A stretch of DNA of 22,643 nucleotides from Verrucomicrobiota bacterium (GTDB lineage: Bacteria; Verrucomicrobiota; Verrucomicrobiia; Chthoniobacterales; Xiphinematobacteraceae): positions 1 to 22,643 of the forward strand of contig PSRL01000033.1 of the NCBI GenBank assembly GCA_003176035.1, written 5' to 3'. The notes below the pieces were generated by a model. That model made no database searches. It was not told the DNA's origin and saw nothing but the letters and a program-made list of their open reading frames with translations. Of this stretch, positions 8,221 through 16,275 are shown in pieces; the stretch's first letter is position 1; every line of letters starts with the position of its first letter. A program made the position numbers and the translations under genes.

Positions 8221-9468
8221 ATGATAGAAAGCTCCCATCATCAAGTGATCGTCTCGCATCCGACAGGAAATCAAAATTGCCGGAGTGTGCTTACCGTATT
8301 GGAGGAAAGGCGTGCACTTGCATGGTTTGGAACCATGTTAGGTTTTGGTGCGGATTCGATGTGGCCCAAGCTCCTTGCTGGGAGCCTGCGTGAAAAACTG
8401 CTGCGTCGTGCCTACACGCTTCCTTCGAAAAAAATTCGAATGGGGGGGATGCGAGAAATCATTCGACTGACGGCCGCGGCAATTGCTTGGGATGATCTCA
8501 TTCGACATGAAATCGGGTGGGCCAGTGTGGACCGAGTTTATAAAACCTTGGATCGATTTGTGGCAAATCAATTGCCTCAGGAGAAAGGTGTACGTGTTGT
8601 GTATGCCTATGAGGATGGCGCTTTGGAAACTTTCCGTGAAGCCAAGAAAGAGGGAATTCACTGCGTGTATGAACTGCCCATCGCTTATTGGACAACCGTT
8701 CTCCGCCTGCTACAGGAAGAAGAAGAACGTCTTCCGGAGTGGAGGGCTCTCTTGCGCGGGAAACGCGATTCCACCGCAAAGCTGGATCGCAAAACTGAGG
8801 AGCTTTCTCTTGCAGACCTCGTGATTTGCCCAAGTAATTTTGTCGCAAATTCTTTCTCTTTACCAGAAAAGCGGGTAGCCGTAATTCCCTTTGGTTCGCC
8901 ACCGCCTCTTACAAATGCGGTTAAGAAAATGGAAAAAAAAATTCGCGTCCTTTTTGTGGGATCATTAACACAAAGAAAGGGATTAGCGGATCTTTTTCAG
9001 GCGATTCGAATTTTGAAGCGAAAGGATATCGAATTGGTGGTATTAGGCACACTATTGGCTCCAATGGAATTTTACCGCCGCCAATGTTCCGATTTCATCT
9101 ATGAGTCCCCCCGGTCTCACCATCTGACCTTAAAGCTCATGGCGACATGTGATATCTTTGTTTTGCCCTCCTTGGTTGAGGGGCGGGCCTTAGTCATCCA
9201 AGAGGCTATGAGTCGCGCGCTCCCCATAATAATAACGCCAAACACAGGCGGAGGAGATCTCATCGAGGACAACGACTGCGGTTTTCTTGTTCCCATCAGA
9301 AGCCCGACATCAATCGCCGAAAAAATCAGTTACCTCGCAGATGCTCCTGAATTACGAAGAGCCATGGGAGAAAGAGGAAGATTAAAGGCCTTAAAACTGA
9401 CCTGGAAACTGCACGGAGAAAGAGTTTGGAATGAGATCAAACCGCTATTGCACACAAGCCATATATAA
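8221..9468 (+). CDS. Glycosyltransferase family 4 (group 1)
   Basis: This is a retaining GT-B glycosyltransferase of 415 aa, likely acting in the cytoplasm on lipopolysaccharide or exopolysaccharide. The N-terminal domain opens with VSHPTGNQNCRSVL (11-24), the HPTGN motif seen in a subgroup of polysaccharide GT4 enzymes. The C-terminal Rossmann domain begins at about residue 240 with RVLFVGSLTQRKGLADL, where the glycine-rich turn and Arg-Lys pair contact the sugar nucleotide. The E-x7-E motif is present (Glu320 and Glu328 in EGRALVIQE), followed by ITPNTGGGDLIEDNDCG. The donor and acceptor cannot be read from sequence. The start at 8221 has an AAGAAG about 11 nt upstream. It is followed 83 nt later by a GT9 gene, with dispersed repeat copy A between them and overlapping its stop codon. 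Confidence 0.92.
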   Translation: MIESSHHQVIVSHPTGNQNCRSVLTVLEERRALAWFGTMLGFGADSMWPKLLAGSLREKLLRRAYTLPSKKIRMGGMREIIRLTAAAIAWDDLIRHEIGWASVDRVYKTLDRFVANQLPQEKGVRVVYAYEDGALETFREAKKEGIHCVYELPIAYWTTVLRLLQEEEERLPEWRALLRGKRDSTAKLDRKTEELSLADLVICPSNFVANSFSLPEKRVAVIPFGSPPPLTNAVKKMEKKIRVLFVGSLTQRKGLADLFQAIRILKRKDIELVVLGTLLAPMEFYRRQCSDFIYESPRSHHLTLKLMATCDIFVLPSLVEGRALVIQEAMSRALPIIITPNTGGGDLIEDNDCGFLVPIRSPTSIAEKISYLADAPELRRAMGERGRLKALKLTWKLHGERVWNEIKPLLHTSHI

Positions 9469-9501
9469 CCAAAGAACTCTAAAATGAGTCCGGATTTGAG
9501 A
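9466..9501 (-). repeat. Dispersed intergenic repeat, copy A
   Basis: These 36 bp align without gaps to 15304-15339 with 30 identities, including the 13-bp core CTAAAATGAGTCC (9479-9491). The copy begins on the TAA stop codon of the GT4 gene and lies in the GT4-GT9 gap. Further along, CGCCGGAC (9543-9550) also recurs after copy B, so the unit may be longer and degenerate. Strand is given for the reading GGACTCATTTTAG. Confidence 0.7.
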
Positions 9502-9551
9502 GAATTTTTTATTCCAGGCGAGGTGCAAGAGGGGAGCCTTATCGCCGGACG

Positions 9552-10703
9552 ATGAAAATCCTGGTTTATCGCCTTGGTAGCTTGGGAGACACTCTATTGG
9601 CGTTACCGTGCTTTCACGCCATGAGAACAAAATTCCCGCAAGCTGAAATTTGCCTGCTCACCAACTCTCAAACTCGGAATGACGCGCTGCAAATGAAGGA
9701 AATCTTGGTTCCGACCGGAACCGTGGATGAAGTGCTCACCTATCCGCTTGCGACGCGCAAGATATCCATAATTCTTGCTTTAATCCGAAGTCTAAAAAAA
9801 AGACAATTCGATGTGGCGGTTCATTTGGCAGCGTCGCGGGGGTGGAGGACCAGCCTCCGTGATTTGAGCTTTCTCAAATTGATTGGGGCGAAAAAAATCA
9901 TCGGTGTCCCATTTGCCGCTACTGACTTGTCTCCGACTGAAACTTTGCAAGGGACGTGGGAGTGGGAAGCGGCGCGCTTAGCCAGACGTGTCCGTTCCCT
10001 GGTAACTGTAAATTTAGCCGATCCCGCGGCTTGGGATTTGGCAATTACAGCCGAAGACGATGCGAGAGCCACTCATTTGCTGGGGTACGAGGAATTTCCC
10101 GCACGCAAATGGATAGTTGCCAGTGTTGGAACTAAGTCAGATACCAATGATTGGACAGAGCCCAACTGGCTGGAATTGATCCGATCTTTAAGAGCCAAAT
10201 ATTCAGAGAGGGGGTGGGCAATGATTGGTGCCGAGACGGAGTTTCAGCGGTCCGAGCGTTTTTTGAATGAGTGGCTGGGACCAAAAGTCAACCTTTGCGG
10301 CAGGACTTCGTTTAGAGTAAGCGCTGCTGTCTTGAAAAAGGCTGAACTTTTTGTTGGACATGACAGCGGCCCCATGCACTTGGCAGCCACGGTGAATACA
10401 CGTTGCGTGGCAATTTTCTCCGGAAGAAATTTTCCGGGTCAGTGGTTCCCAAAGGGGGAAGGAAACCGTGTATTTTACCATCGCACCCCCTGTTTTGGAT
10501 GCGGATTGGAACGCTGCATGGATCACGCCAAGAAGTGCATTTTGAGTGTCACCCCCCACGAAGTGGCTGATGCGATTCAAGAGGTTCTAGAAAAAACCTC
10601 GTTAAATAGGAATGAAGAGAGCGCACATCCGCCCGGCGCTTCTCCTCTCACTTCTCCATCATTTGGTGAAGTGACGCATGGGCTCATGTTGAAATATGAT
10701 TGA
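9552..10703 (+). CDS. Glycosyltransferase family 9 (heptosyltransferase-like)
   Basis: This 383-aa GT-B enzyme resembles ADP-heptose:LPS heptosyltransferases (WaaC/WaaF/RfaQ group), which extend the lipopolysaccharide core on the cytoplasmic face of the inner membrane. The N-terminus MKILVYRLGSLGDTLLALP is the standard family start with the GS-LGD loop. The donor-binding signature is FVGHDSGPMHLAA (267-279, Asp271), followed by VAIFSGRNF. A cysteine cluster PCFGC-x4-C-x6-C (Cys314, 317, 322, 329) near the C-terminus is typical of several family 9 proteins. The true sugar donor is not determined. The last 30 residues are a low-complexity Ser/Pro tail beyond the usual end. It lies between the GT4 gene and an unknown gene, all on the plus strand. 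Confidence 0.92.
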   Translation: MKILVYRLGSLGDTLLALPCFHAMRTKFPQAEICLLTNSQTRNDALQMKEILVPTGTVDEVLTYPLATRKISIILALIRSLKKRQFDVAVHLAASRGWRTSLRDLSFLKLIGAKKIIGVPFAATDLSPTETLQGTWEWEAARLARRVRSLVTVNLADPAAWDLAITAEDDARATHLLGYEEFPARKWIVASVGTKSDTNDWTEPNWLELIRSLRAKYSERGWAMIGAETEFQRSERFLNEWLGPKVNLCGRTSFRVSAAVLKKAELFVGHDSGPMHLAATVNTRCVAIFSGRNFPGQWFPKGEGNRVFYHRTPCFGCGLERCMDHAKKCILSVTPHEVADAIQEVLEKTSLNRNEESAHPPGASPLTSPSFGEVTHGLMLKYD

Positions 10704-10739
10704 ACTGATATAAATTGGAACAATCTATTTTACACATTT

Positions 10740-11471
10740 ATGTCAAATGTTGCATGCAACAGGGAGCTAGCTCAGTCACACAAGCCTGTCTCAGATCGCT
10801 TAGAAAAACTCATTCAGCAGTGCATGGATAACTTTGATGTGGGCGATCCCGCCGCTGAATGGCCTAACAACATTCTTTCTCGCCATACCACTATTTATAG
10901 TAATGGAGTCATTGGTCAGCGGGGTGAGGCGGTGCAACTTGAGGTGGATCGGCGCGAACTGGCGCTTTGCCGTAGATTGGCAGTTCAAGCCGAAAAGCTG
11001 ATGGCGGGAATTGAAATTGGCATGGGATCAGAGAGTAGCGATGAATTTTGCGGTTTCTTCATGCCAGTAGTCATTGGAGAATTGCCGCCGAAAACAATTG
11101 ACGAAAAGCTCATCCGCTCCCGATTTGGTGGCAATATCTTTCCACACGCGACAATTACCGTCGAACCCTTAGCTGAACAAGAGAGTTGGTGGGATGAAGT
11201 TGCAGCCGATTTGGACTTTGAGACCAAACGTGAAAAAGAAAATTACCTCAGGCCATGGCGAAAAATGATCCGTTGGTTTCAACTGTGTCCTCAGTTCGTT
11301 TCAAGGGCGTTTATTCGGATCGGAAGCGATGAGAACATGTGGGATGTATGGGAAACAAAAGAATTGCCCGAGGGCTCCGAGCTGACCCCTTCTACCTTTC
11401 CTCGAATGGCACTTGGGCTCACGAAAAACGGTAGCTTGGTGGGTTTGTTTAGCATTTGTGTCAATACATAG
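10740..11471 (+). CDS. Hypothetical protein, 243 aa, family not recognised
   Basis: I do not recognise this protein. It has no signal peptide and no membrane segment, so it is probably cytoplasmic. Residues 14-30 and 63-90 look helical. The centre (90-130) contains IEIGMGSESSDEFCGFF and a hydrophobic MPVVIGELP strand. The C-terminal half is rich in tryptophan and charged residues (WWDEVAADLDFETKREKENYL region, WRKMIRWF, MWDVWETKE). The start ATG lacks a ribosome site, but the preceding 36-bp gap is AT-rich and offers TTGAAA at 10689 and TATAAA at 10709, a poorly spaced promoter-like pair. It could be co-transcribed with the glycosyltransferases or start its own transcript. A complex hairpin follows the stop. 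Confidence 0.65.
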   Translation: MSNVACNRELAQSHKPVSDRLEKLIQQCMDNFDVGDPAAEWPNNILSRHTTIYSNGVIGQRGEAVQLEVDRRELALCRRLAVQAEKLMAGIEIGMGSESSDEFCGFFMPVVIGELPPKTIDEKLIRSRFGGNIFPHATITVEPLAEQESWWDEVAADLDFETKREKENYLRPWRKMIRWFQLCPQFVSRAFIRIGSDENMWDVWETKELPEGSELTPSTFPRMALGLTKNGSLVGLFSICVNT

Positions 11472-11474
11472 CAC

Positions 11475-11524
11475 TGCTTCGTGAGAACCTCTCCCAAAAC
11501 CTAGGGAGGTCGCAGCGAGAAGCA
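11475..11524. terminator. Compound stem-loop between convergent genes
   Basis: An outer stem TGCTTC/GAAGCA (11475-11480 and 11519-11524) encloses an inner CTCCC-AAAACCTA-GGGAG stem (11491-11508). The structure sits 4 nt after the stop codon of the 243-aa gene and 42 nt beyond the stop of the convergent AlkB gene, the place for a bidirectional terminator. It has no adjoining T-run. Confidence 0.35.
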
Positions 11525-11565
11525 ATGATGACATAGAATCATGCACTTGCGATAAATCACAAACT

Positions 11566-12159
11566 TCAGATGATCGTTCGGAACGTCAGACTGATTCTTG
11601 AGGAATTCACTCTTTGCGTTTTTGGAAGGCTATGTTGCCAATAGGCTTGGGTAATGCCACTCATGACTAACAGGCTTCCATTTTCCAGAAAAATTGAAAC
11701 GATTTCCTTGGTCGCTTTGTGACGAAAAGAGAATTTTCTCTCGGCACCAAGACTAAGTGATGCAATTGTCGGCGTGCTGCCTAATACTGTTTCATCATCA
11801 CTGTGCCATCCTATTCCTTCTCGACCGGTATGATAGAGATTGAGTAAGCAGGAGTTAAATTTTGTTTTCAGATGCGCTTCCACAATATTTTTTAAATTGT
11901 GCAATTCGTTCGTCCACTGAAGAGCTGTTTTTGTTCCTCCTGAATAACGGTAGACATAGGGCTGATCTCCATACCAGGCGACTTTACGTGCTGTGACAAG
12001 ACGTCTTCCAAAAATAATGGTTTCGTCACTTTTCCAAGCGATGTTTTCGAGCAAATGGCTGTGGTAAGTAAGCGCTTCGTCGGCACGAAAGATGGGGCCA
12101 TAATAGATGGCTGTGCCATCCTTGGGCAGCAAGTTAGCCCTTTTTAAATCGAATTCCAT
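11566..12159 (-). CDS. alkB: AlkB-family Fe(II)/2-oxoglutarate dioxygenase (ALKBH2/3-like)
   Basis: This 197-aa protein belongs to the AlkB superfamily of oxidative demethylases that remove alkyl lesions such as 1-methyladenine and 3-methylcytosine from nucleic acids. The Fe(II) ligands are visible as His119-x-Asp121 (GWHSDDE) and His176 (YWQHSLPK). The 2-oxoglutarate-binding arginines are Arg188 and Arg194 in SSRISLTFR. The NLYHTG element (Asn107, Tyr109) and the ASLSLGAERKF strand are typical. Size and motif spacing match the eukaryote-like ALKBH2/3 branch better than E. coli AlkB. It stands alone: no ada or glycosylase gene is adjacent. Upstream, TTGTAG and TAGAAT 19 nt apart could be a weak promoter overlapping the 12178-12195 hairpin. 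Confidence 0.92.
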   Translation of the reverse strand: MEFDLKRANLLPKDGTAIYYGPIFRADEALTYHSHLLENIAWKSDETIIFGRRLVTARKVAWYGDQPYVYRYSGGTKTALQWTNELHNLKNIVEAHLKTKFNSCLLNLYHTGREGIGWHSDDETVLGSTPTIASLSLGAERKFSFRHKATKEIVSIFLENGSLLVMSGITQAYWQHSLPKTQRVNSSRISLTFRTII

Positions 12160-12177
12160 AAGAGCATGTTACCGAAT

Positions 12178-12195
12178 CCAATTCTAATGAATTGG
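12178..12195. other. Perfect 7-bp stem-loop upstream of alkB
   Basis: CCAATTC-TAAT-GAATTGG forms a perfect hairpin with a 4-nt loop, 18 nt upstream of the AlkB start and 57 nt downstream of the stop of the preceding minus-strand gene. It could end that transcript or be an operator for alkB. There is no T-run on either side. Confidence 0.35.
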
Positions 12196-12252
12196 CTGGC
12201 ACAGTCTACAATTGTAAATACCTCAGCTTGAGTCATCCTAGCGAAACACCTC

Positions 12253-13164
12253 TCAATTTTTGCGTGTTGTCGAATGCGGCTCTGGGTTGACGGTTTCGCC
12301 CAATTTGTGGCGGAGCGCATAGAGTTTCCCGAGAAAAGCAAATGCTTTTTCCTCAAAATTGCGTTGAGGTGAACGGAGCACGGATTTGAGAGTTCGGTCG
12401 CCTCGAGCGATCGATTTGGCAAGTGCGTGTAATGCACGTTCGATGGTCTCGTTATTTTTTGCATCCTGAATATTTAACTTGGCTAATAGAAGATAATTTT
12501 TGCGATTGTCATGGCCCCATTCCAGCCTGCGAATAAATTGCGGCGGAAGCTGGCCGGGAGAAGCACCTTTCGCTTCTTCGGTGTCGCTGATGATTTTTTC
12601 TATTCGATTGAGAATCTCGTCTTTGTGAACCAGCAACCGCGACCGATCAAAAGCTGATGTCGACAATTTGAGAACAATATCAGTACGGAGGTTTATAAAT
12701 TTGGTCAGTAAGGGAGGGGAGACAATATTTTGAACGCGCGCGGTGATATCCAGCACAACGTTTTGTAACTTATCCAATATTTGGCGCAAGTCTCGCAAGG
12801 ATGTCACTAACTGGATCATACGGATGTTTGCGGAGAGAGACCTGGAAAATGAAGCTGCTAAAGTGCACAATGTGACGTCTCGGTCACATTGCGTTTGAAG
12901 ATCTTCCACCAATTCATCAGATTTCCAACAATATTGATTTAACAGCTCTAATATCGGTTGGCGGTGATCTTCCAGTTGGTGGTAAAGCTGAATTTCCGGG
13001 GTGCGCCCCTCATTCGTGGAGGCTGTTGCGGCAGCCGCAACAACTCGCAAATTTAGTAAGGAGGAAGTTCTCTGGGGAAGTTGCGTGGAAATCTGTTCTT
13101 GATTTGCCGTAAGGTCAGCGCATGGTCTGGATCCACTTACGGGCATTGATGAATCGATTTTCAA
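12253..13164 (-). CDS. Unknown helical protein, paralogue 1 of a tandem triplet
   Basis: No known family is recognised. The protein has about 303 aa and is mostly alpha-helical, with no signal peptide. It shares an ordered set of short motifs with the next two genes upstream: RQPIL (68-72), VSPPLLTKF (148-156), IISD (191-194) and GHDNRKNYLLLA (217-228), then LRHKLGE (284-290). The N-terminal 60 residues are variable and of low complexity. Start choice is difficult: TTG 13164 has no usable ribosome site and ATG 13146 is a few codons downstream. Upstream of the TTG the frame stays open for 29 codons back to the TAA of the neighbouring paralogue, which is in the same frame. Translation could therefore depend on coupling or readthrough, or this could be one long gene split by a stop. 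Confidence 0.7.
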   Translation of the reverse strand: MKIDSSMPVSGSRPCADLTANQEQISTQLPQRTSSLLNLRVVAAAATASTNEGRTPEIQLYHQLEDHRQPILELLNQYCWKSDELVEDLQTQCDRDVTLCTLAASFSRSLSANIRMIQLVTSLRDLRQILDKLQNVVLDITARVQNIVSPPLLTKFINLRTDIVLKLSTSAFDRSRLLVHKDEILNRIEKIISDTEEAKGASPGQLPPQFIRRLEWGHDNRKNYLLLAKLNIQDAKNNETIERALHALAKSIARGDRTLKSVLRSPQRNFEEKAFAFLGKLYALRHKLGETVNPEPHSTTRKN

Positions 13165-13251
13165 AACCTCGATGGCTTGCTCTTCGTTTTGATAAAACTT
13201 AATCTCACTTTCTTTTCTTTTTCCTTCATCACCTGTCTCAATATTTGTAAG

Positions 13252-14142
13252 TTACTTTGTTAACAGTGTCATGGAACTATAGGGACGAAAAATCGTTTGT
13301 CCTAACTGTCGACGCAAGCCCACGAGATCGTCAGGAATTTTGAATATTTCACTCTGAACAAGATCTCGTTCCGCAGAAAGTGGATAATTGAGCAAATTGA
13401 GGCTATTATATAAATTCACGAGAATAGAATCAATCTTTTCATGATCTTGAGCTTGCCGCACTGCTGACGCCGCCGCAAGAAGATGCACGTTTCGTTGATG
13501 AGTTTTGAGTCGGAACTCCTGAATTTCTTCGCTTTGGATTGTCTCGGCGTTTTCGTCTTGAGCAATAGACGCGAACCTTAAAAGAGATTCTGCTATGGCC
13601 TGTTTTCGACTGTCCATAGCAAGGTCCCTTGATTTCACAAGAACCATTTGTTGGAGATATTCGGCAATTGCCATCCACTCCGCTTCAAATTTCGCTACCA
13701 AGGGAGGTCGTAGTATCACTAATAGCGAGTCGATTTCTTTTGATAAGCGGTCATTTGCATTTTTAAGAAAATCACATACCTCGTTTTTTGTGGCGGAACG
13801 TTCAATTTTTTCAAATAGAAGGGAAAGATCTGTAAAAACTTGTGTTAAGCTTCTCCGCAACGCCGGGAAACAGAGCGGCGAGCGCATTACCCTGAGAATC
13901 CTTTGCTTTTGAACATTCAGCGTCGTTCTGATCAGCTGCATCTGTTCTTTGGAAATAGGATCGACCTGTCGAAACAAATTCATGGAACCATTGTAAAAAA
14001 CTTGCGTGACTGATGAAAAAGCCGCGGCGCCCTTTTTCAAAGAAGCTTCTTTTTCCCGGTAAATGCCTTCAAAATGCCGAAATGTGCTTCTCTCGAAGGT
14101 TGTCCGTGAGAGGGGAGTAGAAAAGACAATTGGAAAACTCAT
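13252..14142 (-). CDS. Unknown helical protein, paralogue 2 of a tandem triplet
   Basis: This 296-aa protein of no recognised family is the middle member of the triplet. The shared landmarks are KQRIL (79-83), LRPPLVAKF (144-152), a weaker HQRNVHLLAA (215-224) and LRRQLGQTI near the C-terminus. Between landmarks the sequence has diverged strongly, so duplication is old. It is predicted helical, soluble and without a signal peptide. The ATG at 14142 has no obvious ribosome site in the 71-bp gap that follows paralogue 3, so co-transcription with translational coupling is not evident. The gene ends in TAA at 13252-13254, after which the same frame continues open into paralogue 1. Confidence 0.72.
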   Translation of the reverse strand: MSFPIVFSTPLSRTTFERSTFRHFEGIYREKEASLKKGAAAFSSVTQVFYNGSMNLFRQVDPISKEQMQLIRTTLNVQKQRILRVMRSPLCFPALRRSLTQVFTDLSLLFEKIERSATKNEVCDFLKNANDRLSKEIDSLLVILRPPLVAKFEAEWMAIAEYLQQMVLVKSRDLAMDSRKQAIAESLLRFASIAQDENAETIQSEEIQEFRLKTHQRNVHLLAAASAVRQAQDHEKIDSILVNLYNSLNLLNYPLSAERDLVQSEIFKIPDDLVGLRRQLGQTIFRPYSSMTLLTK

Positions 14143-14213
14143 AACAAAACGAGACCGAGAAAATCAATGATCTCATGCGGCTCTGATAAGATTTAAGGTC
14201 GAGGTTTATATTT

Positions 14214-15269
14214 CTATGCTCCGAGATAAGCTTGCGCTTCCTGCAATTTGGATGGTGCTTGAAAGAAAGCGTGGTTTCGCAGATAGCAGAGTTGAGGCGA
14301 GAGAAAAATCGGAGTGAATTTTTCTTTTTTTAACTCGTTCATGACGGATGTCCTCAAATTTTTGAGAATAGTTTCGATTTCGCGATTGCCGGTTGTTGCA
14401 ACTTGAATTTGACGGCTGGCCTCCAGAAAGAGGCGTTTGCGTTCATCAAATCCCAATTTAATACGCCCGGCAAATTCCAGGGTGAGGTTGCCGCTCTCCA
14501 GAGATTTAAATCTATCAATATCGGATACCACAGTTTGAATATAAGTCAGCACTTTCGTTCGAAAATCTTGAGAAACGGAATCTTCCGCATCTAGCTCCTC
14601 AAGTTCCATGGGAAAGGAGGCCGTATCTAACCAAATGGACTTTGATTGACTTTCAAAATTTTCAGCCAAGGGCGGCAATACTACATTCTGAATCGACTGA
14701 ATAATATCCCTAACTTTTTCAATGAGATCTCTGAGCAGGTTAGTGACTTGTTCTTGAGTTGTAGCGTTGCTCACGCTTCTGACAGTCGGATGAATCGTTC
14801 CCAGAGCGCGCCCAAAAACAATGTGTCTTATGTCTTCTTTTTCTTGAGGTGAGAATGTATGGGAGTTCGCTACGCGATGTGCACTTCTTAGGCAGGCATG
14901 CAGCGCAGTTAATACTCGTTGCTTTGCTTCTCTTGAGAGAGGGCGTGTGGGAATGCCCGTGGCAAGACTTTCCTCTGACGAAGTCTCTTGCGAAACACTG
15001 CGCTTAAAGCGGTGCAGCCGTTGCAAGAATTCGGTAACCACCGTTGCTTGGTTCCGTGAATGGGCCGATTTTAAAATTGTCTCATCCTCCTCCTCGCACT
15101 TAGTAGGCTGGATCACGGAATCAGTTTCCTGATCCTCGATATTATGAGCATTGTAATAGTCCTGTGTTATTTTTGGAAATAATCCATCTAGCCCGTAAGC
15201 CTGTGTCATTTGGTTACAAAGAATTTTCATAAAAATAAGAGTTTGAATTTGTGGAAATGCCGTCGCCAC
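14214..15269 (-). CDS. Unknown helical protein, paralogue 3 of a tandem triplet
   Basis: First gene of the triplet in transcription order, 351 aa, no recognised family. Shared landmarks are KQRVL (116-120), NVVLPPLAENF (195-205), VVSD (247-250) and GFDERKRLFLEA (273-284). It matches paralogue 1 more closely than paralogue 2, for example in the stretch from VSD to the GxDxRK motif. An acidic, polar linker lies at residues 45-110. The GTG start at 15269 has GGGAG 11 nt upstream. ATG codons 14 and 21 codons downstream are alternatives, which would remove a short hydrophobic N-terminus. The gene is preceded by a 268-bp gap containing repeat copy B and a candidate promoter, so it likely begins the triplet transcript. 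Confidence 0.72.
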   Translation of the reverse strand: MATAFPQIQTLIFMKILCNQMTQAYGLDGLFPKITQDYYNAHNIEDQETDSVIQPTKCEEEDETILKSAHSRNQATVVTEFLQRLHRFKRSVSQETSSEESLATGIPTRPLSREAKQRVLTALHACLRSAHRVANSHTFSPQEKEDIRHIVFGRALGTIHPTVRSVSNATTQEQVTNLLRDLIEKVRDIIQSIQNVVLPPLAENFESQSKSIWLDTASFPMELEELDAEDSVSQDFRTKVLTYIQTVVSDIDRFKSLESGNLTLEFAGRIKLGFDERKRLFLEASRQIQVATTGNREIETILKNLRTSVMNELKKEKFTPIFLSPQLCYLRNHAFFQAPSKLQEAQAYLGA

Positions 15270-15303
15270 GGCTGGTACTACTCCCGGATCAAATGTTGTT
15301 TAT

Positions 15304-15339
15304 TAGCGAAAGAATTCTAAAATGAGTCCGTCTTTGATA
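15304..15339 (-). repeat. Dispersed intergenic repeat, copy B
   Basis: This 36-bp stretch is 30/36 identical to 9466-9501 and carries the core CTAAAATGAGTCC at 15317-15329. It lies 35 bp upstream of paralogue 3. Beyond it, GTCCGG-N9-CCGGAC (15355-15375) forms a 6-bp stem, and its CGCCGGAC is shared with the area after copy A. The same strand assignment is used as for copy A. Confidence 0.7.
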
Positions 15340-15461
15340 CCCTTTTCCTACGACGTCCGGGGGCGGTCGCCGGACAGCCTCTCTTTTGTGGCTGACTCGG
15401 AATGAAAAGCGCTCTTGAATTCACAACCATTTCACATTTTTTCGCTGCAAGACCCAACGGT

Positions 15462-15490
15462 AATTTACTGTGCAAACTATTGAAAATCAA
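15462..15490 (-). promoter_or_regulatory. Candidate sigma-70-like promoter for the paralogue triplet
   Basis: On the minus strand TTGATT (15490-15485) and TAAATT (15467-15462) are separated by 17 nt, inside the most AT-rich stretch of the gap. The adjacent 15503-15512 is the palindrome CAAATATTTG. It would give a leader of about 190 nt that includes repeat copy B. The match to consensus is partial (4/6 in each box). Confidence 0.3.
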
Positions 15491-15537
15491 ATAAATATTT
15501 TTCAAATATTTGCTATATGCAGTAATTAATTTGCAGT

Positions 15538-16275
15538 CTATTTGGCCAACGGTCGGGAAACGCGTGTATTGGGTGGGGAACGGAATTCGAATGTGGCCGG
15601 GGAAAACCGTGTGTGGGATTCCACTCCGAAAGTAGTGAAAGTTCGATCTCCTTCTGGGGAATAAATCTCAAGTTGAGCAGCGCTAAAGTTTGGACGCAGT
15701 ACTAGGACCACTTTTGAAGCTACTTTGCGTAAAGCTGTGCGAGGAATAAGAGTCAATGTTACGTTCTCATTCTTATTTCGAGATACAGTGCAATGAAATA
15801 GTGTCGATAGCTGATCGGCTGAAAGAGCGGCCGTTAGAGTGGTGAGTGTATCTTTGAGAAAAGGGGTCTGAGCCAGGTCATAAATTTCCACTTGATAAAG
15901 CGTGGGTTCATAAATCCATAGGGTTTTGCCGTTGGAAACGGTGAGGCTCCCTTGATTTACGTTGCGTCGAAAAGAATTTGGAGGATGAAAGGCAAGGGTG
16001 CCGGTGGTTTCAATTGGTTTGTCCATGAAAGGGAAGAAACGTTTTTCGCGAAAAGATACCTCGGTATCGCCGGCCTGTTTGCGAGCTTGAGCCAGGCGGA
16101 CTAAGAACTGCTCGGTTTCTTTTTTATTGAGCTGCTGATCAGACGAGATGAGTGGCTGTTCATCTGGTGAGGGCTGTAATGAAGACCTCTCCGAAGCAGG
16201 AGCGGCAACGAGTGTAGAAAGTGATATTAGCAAGCAGCAAATGCTGAGAAGCGAGCGGGGACAAATTGATACCAT
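15538..16275 (-). CDS. LolA-like outer-membrane lipoprotein carrier protein
   Basis: This 245-aa periplasmic protein of the LolA/LolB-like fold family uses a half-barrel to ferry lipidated cargo. The signal peptide covers residues 1-26 (RSLLSICCLLISLSTLVAAPA). The mature domain shows the family pattern: a helix around 50-68, FREKRFFPFMDKPIETTGTLAFHPP (early strands), then SFRR, SNGKTLWIYEP (the GxxLWxYxP hallmark at about 113-124) and a late VVLVLRPNFSAAQLEI region. Its start overlaps the LpxL-like gene by 49 bp, so the two are tightly coupled. LolA-like proteins next to acyltransferases and a GT2 are typical of aryl-polyene-type clusters, where a dedicated carrier, distinct from the housekeeping LolA, moves the product. 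I therefore do not assign the symbol lolA. Confidence 0.85.
   Translation of the reverse strand: MVSICPRSLLSICCLLISLSTLVAAPASERSSLQPSPDEQPLISSDQQLNKKETEQFLVRLAQARKQAGDTEVSFREKRFFPFMDKPIETTGTLAFHPPNSFRRNVNQGSLTVSNGKTLWIYEPTLYQVEIYDLAQTPFLKDTLTTLTAALSADQLSTLFHCTVSRNKNENVTLTLIPRTALRKVASKVVLVLRPNFSAAQLEIYSPEGDRTFTTFGVESHTRFSPATFEFRSPPNTRVSRPLAK

Noticed and set aside
9445..9630. 61-aa minus-strand frame across repeat copy A
   Set aside because: It spans the end of GT4, the repeat and the start of GT9 on the opposite strand and shows no family features.
12144..12464. 106-aa minus-strand frame over the end of paralogue 1 and the hairpin
   Set aside because: It overlaps paralogue 1 in another frame and runs into the alkB upstream region without any recognisable domain.
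15317..15505. 62-codon minus-strand frame in the gap before paralogue 3
   Set aside because: It starts at TTG, overlaps the candidate promoter and ends on the repeat core. Its composition is not protein-like (a run of basic and Pro residues), so it is best read as a chance frame over a repeat.
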